Shown here: one piece after another, positions 51,813 through 59,935 of the stretch
Numbering within the stretch: the first letter of the stretch is position 1
How the letters are laid out: every line of letters begins with the position of its first letter
Source: Arthrobacter sp. SLBN-100
Lineage (GTDB): Bacteria > Actinomycetota > Actinomycetes > Actinomycetales > Micrococcaceae
DNA: 64,000 nt
Direction: 5' to 3'
Assembly (NCBI RefSeq): GCF_006715305.1
Contig: NZ_VFMY01000001.1
Span: 2,728,001 to 2,792,000 of the forward strand
The notes under the pieces: generated by a model
Told to the model about the DNA's origin: nothing
What the model saw: only the letters and a program-made list of their open reading frames with translations
The model's database searches: none
Translations under genes and position numbers: made by a program

Positions 51813-53893
51813 TATGCATTGACCTTTCCGAAGAGCTCCAGGACCTCGTCCTCGGTCGTCGCGGCCTCCAGCCGGGCCACCTGTTCCTTGTTGGTGAAGA
51901 CCTTTGCGATGGAGGACAGGATGTGCAGGTGTTCATTATTGATGCCCGCGACGCCCACCACGAACTTGACCTGCTTGCCGTTCCAGTCGATGCCTTCCGG
52001 GTAGCGGATCACCGACACCGCGGACTTTCGGATGTGGTCCTTGGCCGCGTTGGTTCCGTGCGGGATGGCAAGGAAGCTGCCCATGTAGGTGGACACGGAC
52101 GCCTCGCGTTCGTGCATGGCCCGGATGTAGTCCTCGTCCACGGCGCCGCGGGCCAGCAGGAGCCGGCCGGCTTCGTCGATGGCGGCGTCCCGGGTGGTGG
52201 CCGAACCGCGGAGGACCACACTCTCCCTGGCCAGGATCTCGGCGGTGCCGGCGCCTGGCGCATCGCTTTCAGGGGTTCCGACGGCGGTACCGGCGGCTGC
52301 TGTCCCGGCCGCAGTTCCAGCCGTTGCAGGTCCGGAGGCCGACGCTCCGCCGGACGTTCCCGCACCGGCGTCCGGGCCCTCCGTGGCCGTGGCTCCTCCG
52401 GTGTTGCTTTCCCTGACCAGCTCGACGATTTCGTCATACCGCGGGCTGCTCATGAAGTTGTCAACGGAGTAGTGGACGGCGCTGGACGTCGCCGGCTTTG
52501 CGCGTTCGGTCAGGTCCTGGTGGGTGATCACGACGTCGTAGTCGTCGCGTAGGTTGGCGATGGAGGCATTGGTGACCTTCACGTCCGGGAACCCGGCCGC
52601 CTTGATCTTGTTCCGCAGCACCGAGGCGCCCATGGCACTCGAGCCCATGCCCGCGTCACACGCGAACACGACGTTGCGCACGGGACCGGCGAGGACGCCC
52701 ACTCCACCTGCTCCGGCAGCGGCACCCGCGCCGGTGAGGGTGGAAGCAACCGAGCTCTTCTTGCCCTTCATCTCCTCCATCCTGGATGTGGCGGCGTTGA
52801 TGTCACCCTCATCGCTGTGGCGGGTGGTCTTCATGATGACCGAGGCCACCAGGAACGAAGCGGCGGTGGCGAGCAGGACCGCGAGGATCACGCCGAGGTA
52901 GCTGTCGCGGGAGGTCTGGGCCAACACCGCGAAAATGGAACCGGGGGCGGCGGGTGCCACCAGCCCGGAATTGGTTACCGACAGCGTGGCGATACCCGTC
53001 ATGCCTCCTGCGATGGCGGCCAGGATCAGGAGCGGGCGCATCAGCACGTAGGGGAAGTAGATCTCGTGAATGCCGCCCAGGAAGTGGATGATCGCCGCAC
53101 CCGGCGCCGACGCCTTTGCAGCGCCGCGGCCGAAGAACATGTAAGCGAGCAGGATTCCGAGGCCAGGGCCGGGGTTGGCTTCCAGCAGGAACAGAATGGA
53201 TTTGCCCTGGTCCAGGGACTGCTGGATGCCGAGCGGGGTCAGTACACCGTGGTTGATGGCATTGTTGAGGAAGAGGACCTTGGCCGGTTCAATGAAGATG
53301 CTGGTCAGCGGCAGCAGGCCGTTGTTAACCAGGAACTGAACCACGTTGCCGGCGCCGGTGCTGAAGGCCGAAACCAGCGGGGCGACCCCGTAGAAGCCCA
53401 GCAGCGCCAGAGCGGCGCCCCAGATGCCCGCCGAGAAGTTGTTCACCAGCATCTCGAAACCGGGGCGGATCTTGCCGTCCCAAAGCGAGTCGATCTTCTT
53501 CATGGTCCAGCCGCCGAGGGGGCCCATGATCATGGCGCCGATGAACATCGGAATGCCGGCGCCGATGATGACGCCCATGGTGCCGATGGCACCGACAACC
53601 CCGCCCCGGACGTCATACACCATCCTGCCGCCGGTATAGGCGATCAGGAGCGGCAGCAGGTACTTGATCATGGGACCAACGAGGCCCAGATTCGCCACGC
53701 CCTCAGCATTGGTGCCGTAACCGCCGAGTTCCGGGACGGGTATCCAGCCCTTTTCAATGAAGAGGGCTGTGATGAGGCCCCACGCGATAAAAGCGCCGAT
53801 GTTGGGCATGATCATTCCGGACAGGAAGGTCCCGAACTTTTGGACGTGCACACGCGCGCTGGTGCGGGGTTTTGCAACTGTCTCTGTTGCCAT
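51812..53893 (-). CDS. mtlA: Mannitol PTS permease, fused IICBA
   Basis: A 693-aa protein holding all three mannitol-specific PTS domains. The IIC membrane domain (residues ~15-350) opens with FGTFLSGMIMPNIGAFIAWG and carries FLGGIHEIYFPYVL. The IIB domain has Cys412 in VFACDAGMGSSAMGA. An Ala/Gly/Pro-rich linker (about 500-545) leads to the IIA domain, with His612 in FLAIPHGTN. Phosphate passes from PEP through EI and HPr to His612, then Cys412, then mannitol. AGGAAA precedes the ATG. It heads an operon with mtlD. A TetR regulator lies just upstream. Confidence 0.93.
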   Translation of the reverse strand: MATETVAKPRTSARVHVQKFGTFLSGMIMPNIGAFIAWGLITALFIEKGWIPVPELGGYGTNAEGVANLGLVGPMIKYLLPLLIAYTGGRMVYDVRGGVVGAIGTMGVIIGAGIPMFIGAMIMGPLGGWTMKKIDSLWDGKIRPGFEMLVNNFSAGIWGAALALLGFYGVAPLVSAFSTGAGNVVQFLVNNGLLPLTSIFIEPAKVLFLNNAINHGVLTPLGIQQSLDQGKSILFLLEANPGPGLGILLAYMFFGRGAAKASAPGAAIIHFLGGIHEIYFPYVLMRPLLILAAIAGGMTGIATLSVTNSGLVAPAAPGSIFAVLAQTSRDSYLGVILAVLLATAASFLVASVIMKTTRHSDEGDINAATSRMEEMKGKKSSVASTLTGAGAAAGAGGVGVLAGPVRNVVFACDAGMGSSAMGASVLRNKIKAAGFPDVKVTNASIANLRDDYDVVITHQDLTERAKPATSSAVHYSVDNFMSSPRYDEIVELVRESNTGGATATEGPDAGAGTSGGASASGPATAGTAAGTAAAGTAVGTPESDAPGAGTAEILARESVVLRGSATTRDAAIDEAGRLLLARGAVDEDYIRAMHEREASVSTYMGSFLAIPHGTNAAKDHIRKSAVSVIRYPEGIDWNGKQVKFVVGVAGINNEHLHILSSIAKVFTNKEQVARLEAATTEDEVLELFGKVNA

Positions 53894-53976
53894 GTGATTT
53901 CCTAACCGTCATTCCTGCGGCTCCGCAGGATGGTCCGATACTTACGACGACGTACTGCTGGACGTGCTGGCATTTT

Positions 53977-54705
53977 TCAGCCCGTGGGGCTGGCGGAGAT
54001 GCGGTGAAGCCATTCGAGGAAGAGTTTGAGTTCCGAGCTGGAGAGCTGGTCCGAGTGCGAGGCCTGAAGTGCGGCGTTCAGGGCGATCGCGGCCACCACC
54101 ACCGAGGACCTTCCGGTGTCCCCGGGAACGGCGCCGCTGTTGGGCTCGGCTGACACCGCGAAGATCATGGCGTCCCGGGTCATGGTGGACAGTTCGAGGT
54201 TCCGTTCGGAGGCGGGCTCCGCAATCAGCATCAGCGTCACTCCCACGTTGGCAGCCAGGATGGACCTGGCAGCTTCCCGGGGCTGGACGTTCAGCTGGCC
54301 CGCCGCCGCTGCCTTGTTCAGCATCTCCTCCATCAGCGCCTCGGCGTCTGCAACGATGGCGGGGCGGCTTTCCGGGCGGATATTGCCGAACATCACCAGG
54401 TACAGCTCCGGCTGGTTGAGCCCGAACTGCACATGGTTGTCCCACATTCTCCGGATATCCTCGAGCGGCTGCCCGGAGGGGGCGAAGTCCCTTTCGCCCG
54501 CAACATACTCTTCAAACCCTGCGGCGACGACGGCGTCGAACAGACCTTCCTTGTCACCGAAGTGGTGGTACAGCGTGGGAGCTGTCACCCCTGCCAGCTG
54601 CGTGATCTGGCGGGTGGAAACCGGCGCTCCCGCAGAGTTTGCCAGCAGCTCGGCCGCTGCACGCAGCAGCCGCATCTTGGGGGGAAGCTGGCCATCCAAA
54701 CTCAT
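53977..54705 (-). CDS. TetR-family regulator, probably of the mannitol/PTS genes
   Basis: A 242-aa protein. The N-terminal helix-turn-helix reads MRLLRAAAELLANSAGAPVS, then ITQLAGVTAPTLYHHFGDKEGLFDAVV. The C-terminal ligand domain is helical and longer than usual. It lies 83 bp upstream of mtlA on the same strand and is divergent from ptsI. A perfect palindrome sits between it and ptsI. It is therefore a candidate repressor of itself, the mannitol genes and ptsI. This differs from the MtlR activators of Bacillus. Confidence 0.85.
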   Translation of the reverse strand: MSLDGQLPPKMRLLRAAAELLANSAGAPVSTRQITQLAGVTAPTLYHHFGDKEGLFDAVVAAGFEEYVAGERDFAPSGQPLEDIRRMWDNHVQFGLNQPELYLVMFGNIRPESRPAIVADAEALMEEMLNKAAAAGQLNVQPREAARSILAANVGVTLMLIAEPASERNLELSTMTRDAMIFAVSAEPNSGAVPGDTGRSSVVVAAIALNAALQASHSDQLSSSELKLFLEWLHRISASPTG

Positions 54706-54723
54706 AACCGCTACCCTAGCACC

Positions 54724-54738
54724 TATAGCAATGCTATA
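54724..54738. promoter_or_regulatory. TetR operator candidate TATAGC-AAT-GCTATA
   Basis: TATAGCAATGCTATA is a perfect inverted repeat with six-base arms and a three-base centre. It lies 19 bp before the TetR gene start in the tetR-ptsI intergenic region. It is AT-rich in a GC-rich genome and typical in size for TetR proteins. Confidence 0.7.
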
Positions 54739-54863
54739 TGAACTGAATCACATACAATTTTTTCAGGCACGTTTCCCGCCTCCGGATGTAGCAGTCCCCG
54801 GCGGACCGGCATGGCGCCGGACAGATCGGCGGGCCTGCAACCGGCAGAGAATGAGGACCTTCA

Positions 54864-56549
54864 GTGCAGAACTTCCCAGGAGTAGGCGTCAGCCCAGGCC
54901 GCGTCATCGGCACCGTCCGGCAGATGCCCAAACCCATCAGTGAACCTCCGGCCGGCGAGCAGCTGGCAGCAGGCACCACAGCCGAGGAAGCCACCGCAGC
55001 CCTGAAGGCAGCCGCCCAGGCTGTGCACGACGAGCTGAAGTCGCGTGCCGCCCATGCAACCGGTGACGGCAAGGCAGTCCTGGAGGCCACCGCGCTGATG
55101 GCCAAGGACACCATGTTGATCAAGGGAGCAGCCAAGCTTGTTGCCCGCGGAACCTCCAGCGAGCGCGCCATTTGGGAGTCCGGCTCCTCAGTCTCGGAAA
55201 TGCTGCACAATCTGGGCGGCTACATGGCCGAACGTGCCACCGATGTCCTGGACGTGCGCGCCCGGATCGTCGCCGAACTCCGGGGTGTGCCCGCGCCCGG
55301 CATCCCCGCCTCCACCACCCCCTTCGTCCTGTTGGCCGAGGACCTGGCCCCGGCCGACACCGCCACCCTGGACCCGAACAAGGTCCTCGCGCTTGTCACA
55401 GCGGGCGGCGGGCCCCAGTCCCACACCGCCATCATCGCCCGTTCCCTGGGGCTTCCGGCCGTCGTTGCAGCGGTAGGGGTGGACGAGCTTCCGGACGGCA
55501 CCGAAGTGTATGTGGACGGCGCCGCGGGCATCATCACGTCAGAGCCGGACGAAGCCCTGCGCTCCGCAGCTGAGGCCTGGGCGGCAACAGCTTCCCTGCT
55601 GGCCGAATTCAGCGGCACCGGCGCGACGGCGGACGGACACCTGGTGCCGCTGCTTGCCAATGTAGGCGGCGGCAAGGATGCCGAGGCGGCAGCCAAGCTG
55701 GGCGCCCAGGGCGTGGGGCTGTTCCGCACCGAGTTCTGCTTCCTGGAACGTGACACCGAGCCCAGCGTGGAAGAGCAGGCCGCGGCCTATAAGGGCGTTT
55801 TTGATGCCTTCCCCGGCAAGAAGGTGGTGCTGCGTACCCTGGACGCCGGCGCCGACAAGCCGTTGCCCTTCCTGACGGACTCCACTGAGCCCAACCCGGC
55901 CCTCGGAGTGCGCGGCTACCGCACGGACTTCACTACCCCCGGCGTACTGGACCGCCAGCTGGAAGCAATTGCGCTGGCCGAGAAGCAGTCCGAAGCGGAC
56001 GTGTGGGTCATGGCCCCCATGATCTCGACGGCGGAAGAGGCTGCGCGTTTTGCTTCCATGTGCGCGGATGCAGGCATCAAGACTCCCGGCGTGATGGTGG
56101 AGGTGCCCTCCGCCGCCCTCACCGCCGAAGCTATCCTGCGCGAAGTGGGCTTCGCCAGCCTTGGCACCAACGACCTCACCCAGTACGCCATGGCCGCCGA
56201 CCGGCAACTCGGCCCGCTTGCCAACCTCAACACCCCCTGGCAACCGGCTGTCCTGCGCCTGGTGGGCCTGACAGTGGAAGGCTCACGCGCGGAGGGCAAC
56301 AACAAACCCGTGGGCGTCTGTGGTGAGGCGGCCGCGGACCCGGCCCTCGCCGTCGTCCTTACCGGACTGGGCGTCAGCACGTTGTCCATGACGGCCCGTT
56401 CCCTGGCGGCCGTGGCAGCGGTGTTGAAGACGGTAACGCTGGAGGAGGCGCAGCAGCTGGCCAAGCTGGCCCTGTCAGCGCCGAGCGCCACCGAGGCGCG
56501 GGCGTGGGTACGCGAGAAGCTGCCTGTGCTGGAGGAGCTGGGCCTGTAG
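54864..56549 (+). CDS. ptsI: PTS enzyme I (phosphoenolpyruvate-protein phosphotransferase)
   Basis: A 561-aa cytoplasmic enzyme that moves phosphate from PEP to HPr. GAGGA lies before the GTG start. His187 in GGGPQSHTAIIARSLGLPAVV is the phosphorylated residue. GVGLFRTEFCFLERD and VVLRTLDAGADKPLPFL are PEP-binding segments. DVWVMAPMISTAEEA and FASLGTNDLTQYAMAADR complete the TIM barrel, and GVCGEAAADP holds the active-site Cys. It has normal EI length. No ptsH (HPr) gene follows in the window, so HPr must be encoded elsewhere. Confidence 0.93.
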   Translation: MQNFPGVGVSPGRVIGTVRQMPKPISEPPAGEQLAAGTTAEEATAALKAAAQAVHDELKSRAAHATGDGKAVLEATALMAKDTMLIKGAAKLVARGTSSERAIWESGSSVSEMLHNLGGYMAERATDVLDVRARIVAELRGVPAPGIPASTTPFVLLAEDLAPADTATLDPNKVLALVTAGGGPQSHTAIIARSLGLPAVVAAVGVDELPDGTEVYVDGAAGIITSEPDEALRSAAEAWAATASLLAEFSGTGATADGHLVPLLANVGGGKDAEAAAKLGAQGVGLFRTEFCFLERDTEPSVEEQAAAYKGVFDAFPGKKVVLRTLDAGADKPLPFLTDSTEPNPALGVRGYRTDFTTPGVLDRQLEAIALAEKQSEADVWVMAPMISTAEEAARFASMCADAGIKTPGVMVEVPSAALTAEAILREVGFASLGTNDLTQYAMAADRQLGPLANLNTPWQPAVLRLVGLTVEGSRAEGNNKPVGVCGEAAADPALAVVLTGLGVSTLSMTARSLAAVAAVLKTVTLEEAQQLAKLALSAPSATEARAWVREKLPVLEELGL

Positions 56550-56649
56550 GAGCCTGCTGGATCAGGGCGTGTTTGGCTTCGCTGTCCGGTTCGTTGCCGG
56601 GACGGGCGGCGGTGCCTGCCGTGCTCGTTTTGTAATAGATCCCTGGTTT

Positions 56650-56674
56650 CTGAAGGTGTTGCTCGTCACCTCAG
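56650..56674 (+). terminator. Weak hairpin after ptsI
   Basis: CTGAAGGTG pairs with CACCTCAG (one unpaired A) over an eight-base loop, about 100 bp after the ptsI stop. There is no T-run. It could end the ptsI transcript or belong to the leader of the next small gene. Confidence 0.35.
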
Positions 56675-56694
56675 GGGCGTGATTCGCTGGAGGT

Positions 56695-56919
56695 ATGAGC
56701 GACAAGCAGCCCGGCAACACCAATGACCTCCCCGCCGATGAGCACTTACGGGGCGATGTGACTCCCGGATCCGGAGGAGATCAGGCCGCATTCCGGGACG
56801 GCGGGTTCACGCCCGGCCAAACTAACGCAGGCCAGCAAGTGGCAGGGCTGGCCTCTGCCACCGGCTACGGAAAGGACCTGGACCCGGAGGAACAGCAGGA
56901 TTCCAACAATCCGGTATGA
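56695..56919 (+). CDS. Small hydrophilic acidic protein of unknown function
   Basis: A 74-aa protein rich in Gly, Asp, Gln and Asn, with no hydrophobic core, so probably disordered. GGAGGT stands directly against the ATG with only one base between, which is far closer than the normal 5-9 bases. Either initiation is weak or controlled, or the mRNA is read in another way. I know of no family. Composition recalls small stress-related hydrophilic proteins, but that is only an impression. Confidence 0.5.
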   Translation: MSDKQPGNTNDLPADEHLRGDVTPGSGGDQAAFRDGGFTPGQTNAGQQVAGLASATGYGKDLDPEEQQDSNNPV

Positions 56920-56974
56920 CGCGGAGGTTCTGGCTGCGTTCCATCCAGCACTGCACTGCATGGTCGGTGCGTTC

Positions 56975-57115
56975 CTATGGAACAGGCACCCCTACCAGGA
57001 CTTCACGGTAGTGCGCGGGCAAACGCACGATCTCGACTTCCGAGGCGTCCAGAAGGCGTCGGCTCCCGGACGCCGAAGAAGCCCGGCGTACTCCTCGACG
57101 CTGAAATCAGCACTT
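56975..57115 (-). pseudogene. Possible frameshifted gene remnant
   Basis: On the minus strand one frame reads SADFSVEEYAGLLRRPGADA, and a neighbouring frame continues LLDASEVEIVRLPAHYREV and then LVGVPVP and a stop. The two join smoothly if a single frameshift is assumed near 57055. Neither piece has its own start. It follows the hydrolase gene on the same strand. The original function is not recognised, and the call is tentative. Confidence 0.25.
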
Positions 57116-57125
57116 GGCCCCGGCG

Positions 57126-57920
57126 TCAGGCCGTAACGCCGAACCCGTTCACGGCCCGGACCCAGCCGCTGATCGCCTGCGCGGCGATCGCCGGGGCCGT
57201 GTGCTGGAAGACGTGGCCCTGCCCCAGGACCTCGGCCATGGTGCCCTGCGGGGCAACCTCGGCAAGGTTCACGCACCAGGGCCGGCGGGCGATGGGATCC
57301 TTGGTGCCGCGGAGCACCAGCACCGGCTGCCTGACGGCGGCCAGCCGTTCCTCCAAGGCGTATTCCATCATCACCGGCAATTCCGTCAGGTACCAGCGCG
57401 GGCCGGCCCGGAAGTAGTCACTGAACACGATGGCGTTGGACGTGAGGGACTCGCTGAACATCGCGTCCCGCGTCAGTGCCATCGCCTGCCTGGCCACCGA
57501 CTTGCGGCTGGCCTCCACCACCGGACCCATGAGCACCGCCCCGGCCACCCGCTCGGGCTCGCGCCGGGCCAGTTCCACCGCGAACTGCGTGCCCATGGAG
57601 TGACCCACCGGTACATAGGCGGAAACGCCGGCGTCGGCCAGGACAGCGCTGACAAAGTCGGCAAAATCTTCAACCTGCAACTGGCGGCCGGGCCGTGACG
57701 ACTTGCCAAAGCCCGGGAGATCGAAGGAGTAGACGTCGGCGCCTTCAGCCAGCTCGCGGTGCAACCGCGCAAGGTAGCGGTGCGAGACGCCTATTCCGTG
57801 CAGCAGGACGTAGGTGGGCCGGTCTCCGGTCTCCCCGCCCACCCCGGCAGGCTGGACGGAAGCGTAAAGCTTTCCCTGCAAACCCCCGGATTCAACGTCC
57901 CGGCCACCACTCAATGCCAT
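57126..57920 (-). CDS. Alpha/beta-fold hydrolase
   Basis: A 264-aa hydrolase from the ATG at 57920, the first that gives a normal length; the frame remains open well upstream. PTYVLLHGIGVSHRYLARL holds the oxyanion HG. YSFDLPGFGKSS follows, then the nucleophile elbow VGHSMGTQFAVEL (Ser). LVLRGTKDPIARRPW gives the acid Asp and EVLGQGHVFQHTAP the His. The triad is therefore complete. It could be an esterase, lipase or C-C hydrolase. It is divergent from the excisionase-type HTH gene 80 bp away. Confidence 0.85.
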   Translation of the reverse strand: MALSGGRDVESGGLQGKLYASVQPAGVGGETGDRPTYVLLHGIGVSHRYLARLHRELAEGADVYSFDLPGFGKSSRPGRQLQVEDFADFVSAVLADAGVSAYVPVGHSMGTQFAVELARREPERVAGAVLMGPVVEASRKSVARQAMALTRDAMFSESLTSNAIVFSDYFRAGPRWYLTELPVMMEYALEERLAAVRQPVLVLRGTKDPIARRPWCVNLAEVAPQGTMAEVLGQGHVFQHTAPAIAAQAISGWVRAVNGFGVTA

Positions 57921-57999
57921 CAGGCGAGCATACAGTCCGAACGGCCATGGCCCGGCACTACCGGGCCCGCCAGGCCGGCAGGCCCGATAGGCTGGGGTC

Positions 58000-58473
58000 A
58001 TGGCACTGATCGCTCCCAGAATCGCGGACGCCCTCCCGCCCGGGGAGGCCGGGAAGCTGCAACGGGCCCTCGCCGGCAGCGACGACATCACAGTTTTTGT
58101 TGACGGCACAGTCCACCGGCTCCCACCCTTGGCGCGGGACGCCGTCGTTGACCTCCTCCTGCGGTTCAGCCGCGGCGAGGCCGTGACGGTCAGCAGCATC
58201 GAGGACATGCTGACCACCTCCAAGGCAGCGGAGCTCGCGGGAATCTCCCACACCTACCTGCGGAACATGACCGACCGCGGTGAGATCCCCGTGGAGTACC
58301 GCGGCAGCCACCGGCGCATTCCACGGACCGCCATCATGGCCTGGCTCGAGGAGCAGAAGAAGGACCGGCAGAAGAAGGCGGCCGCCGGCCAGGCAGCCGA
58401 TGAGGGCGCAGATGAGGTTGCCCCGGATAAGGCTGCGTCGAATGCGGGCAGGGACGAGAGCCGCGAGGCCTGA
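58000..58473 (+). CDS. Excisionase-type helix-turn-helix protein (antitoxin-like)
   Basis: A 157-aa protein. Residues ~68-125 are a MerR/excisionase-type helix-turn-helix: LTTSKAAELAGISHTYLRNM, then GEIPVEYRGSHRRIPRTAIMAWLEEQ. The N-terminal ~65 residues resemble the leader of antitoxins that pair with PIN-domain toxins in actinobacteria. The C-terminal tail is Lys- and Ala-rich. No toxin gene follows: the next gene is a convergent PucR regulator. It may be an orphan antitoxin or an ordinary DNA-binding regulator. Confidence 0.75.
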   Translation: MALIAPRIADALPPGEAGKLQRALAGSDDITVFVDGTVHRLPPLARDAVVDLLLRFSRGEAVTVSSIEDMLTTSKAAELAGISHTYLRNMTDRGEIPVEYRGSHRRIPRTAIMAWLEEQKKDRQKKAAAGQAADEGADEVAPDKAASNAGRDESREA

Positions 58474-58482
58474 TATCCGCCC

Positions 58483-59703
58483 TTAGACCCGGGGCCGCGC
58501 CGCCCACCGCCTCATCTTGAGGGCGGCGTGGAGTTCCAGGCGGGGCATCCCCTTCAGCGGGTCCACCCCGAGCAACTGGCGGATGCGGCCCAACCGGTTG
58601 TAGATGCTGCTCCTATGCAGATGCAGTTTGGCTGCGACGTCCTGGACGGAACCGTCATTGTCGTACAGGAGTTCCAGGACCGGGATGAGTTCGCCGTTGC
58701 GGTCGTGGTCCTCCAGCGTACGGAAGTAGACGGATCCCGGGTCAAACCAGGCGCCGGCCCCTCCCCCGGCGGAGGCCAGAAGCTGATAGACGCCCGTGGA
58801 CCGGCAATCCACGAGCTCCCCGAGTTGCGGATCCACCGCGGCGGCCTGGGCGGCCAGCTTAGACTGCCGGTAGGCCTCGGCGAGCTCGCGGGGCTTGGCA
58901 AATCCTTCACTGATGCCCAGGATGATCCGGTGCACCGGGCGGCCGGAGCGTTTGGCCAGTTCGAGCTGATAATGGACCAGGACCTGCGCATGGTTTGCCC
59001 TGCCGGACGACTCACGGAAGAGCACCACCGAGTGGGTTTCCGTCCCGGCGCTGAAAAGGGCCGCGTCCACACCCACCGTCGCCTGGAGTGCTGCGGAGCG
59101 GTGGATCAGGGTTGTGGCGGTCGGATCCGGGCCCCCGGCCCAGCCGTCGGCGTCCAGCACCGTCACCATCTGCCACGGCCCGCGGCCCTGGACTTCCTTC
59201 CACCCTGCCACGGCCGCTACCGCATTCGTTTCCCCGGCACAGGCAGCCAGGAATTCCCGTTCGCGCCCGCGCCGGAATTCAGACTCGGCGGTGTTGGAAT
59301 CGAGCAGCAGGGCGGAGAGCATCTCGACCTCGTTGGTGACGGCCGGCAACTGGGTGAGGATCGCCGTCGGATTTTCCTCCGCCGAGTCCTGCTGCACCCA
59401 GAGGTACCCCACCCGGAAGCCGCGAACCATGAGCGGAACGCAGACGCGGCCCAGCATGCCCAGGTCCGGATTGGCGGGAACCACCACCGGCCGCACGGCG
59501 GTGGCGATGCCATGCGAAAGCTGCCAGGCGCTGACATCCGCCGGCACTTTCTTGCTGAGGAGGAAGTTCACCCGGACCCGGTCGGCATGGGACTGGTTGG
59601 AGCTGTAGGCGAGCAGCACCCCGTCCAGGTCCTCCAACGAAAGGCCGCGGCCCAGCTTCTGCGCCACCTGCTCGACCAGTTGCTCCACGTCCTGCTGCTG
59701 CAT
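58483..59703 (-). CDS. PucR-family transcriptional regulator (AdeR-like)
   Basis: A 406-aa regulator. The N-terminal part (residues ~1-170) is a GAF-like sensory region (LEDLDGVLLAYSSN). The middle is GGDEF-like in layout (RIILGISEGFAKPRELAEAYRQS). The C-terminal helix-turn-helix is VQDVAAKLHLHRSSIYNRLGRIRQLLG. It is divergent from alanine dehydrogenase. In Bacillus subtilis the PucR-type AdeR activates ald, so the same relation is likely here. It converges with the excisionase-type gene with a 9-bp gap. Confidence 0.88.
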   Translation of the reverse strand: MQQQDVEQLVEQVAQKLGRGLSLEDLDGVLLAYSSNQSHADRVRVNFLLSKKVPADVSAWQLSHGIATAVRPVVVPANPDLGMLGRVCVPLMVRGFRVGYLWVQQDSAEENPTAILTQLPAVTNEVEMLSALLLDSNTAESEFRRGREREFLAACAGETNAVAAVAGWKEVQGRGPWQMVTVLDADGWAGGPDPTATTLIHRSAALQATVGVDAALFSAGTETHSVVLFRESSGRANHAQVLVHYQLELAKRSGRPVHRIILGISEGFAKPRELAEAYRQSKLAAQAAAVDPQLGELVDCRSTGVYQLLASAGGGAGAWFDPGSVYFRTLEDHDRNGELIPVLELLYDNDGSVQDVAAKLHLHRSSIYNRLGRIRQLLGVDPLKGMPRLELHAALKMRRWAARPRV

Positions 59704-59866
59704 GGGCCAACACTACTGCTTCCGCACCGGGGAGCACGAACGGACATGAGGCGACACTTGACGCTCCACGGCTCAACAAACGTCGAGTCAACGGCAGCGA
59801 AATCCGCGGAAAACCGGGGTTCTACTGCAGCGGTGCCGGATGCTGGATGTCAGCTGGCTCACAACC

Positions 59867-59892
59867 GGATTTATCGTGGAAAGACGAAATCC
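59867..59892. promoter_or_regulatory. Inverted repeat GGATTT/AAATCC upstream of ald
   Basis: GGATTT (59867-59872) and AAATCC (59887-59892) are inverted, with centres 20 bp apart, in the 232-bp region between the PucR gene and ald. They lie about 45-70 bp before the ald start, a possible site for the PucR-type activator. Six-base arms could arise by chance. Confidence 0.35.
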
Positions 59893-59935
59893 TTCCGCAC
59901 TTTCCGGCTTACCGGCCGAGAACCTGGAGCCCACG

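Noticed and set aside
52817..53905. A 362-codon plus-strand frame opposite the mannitol PTS gene
   Set aside because: Low-complexity antisense of a clearly recognised gene.
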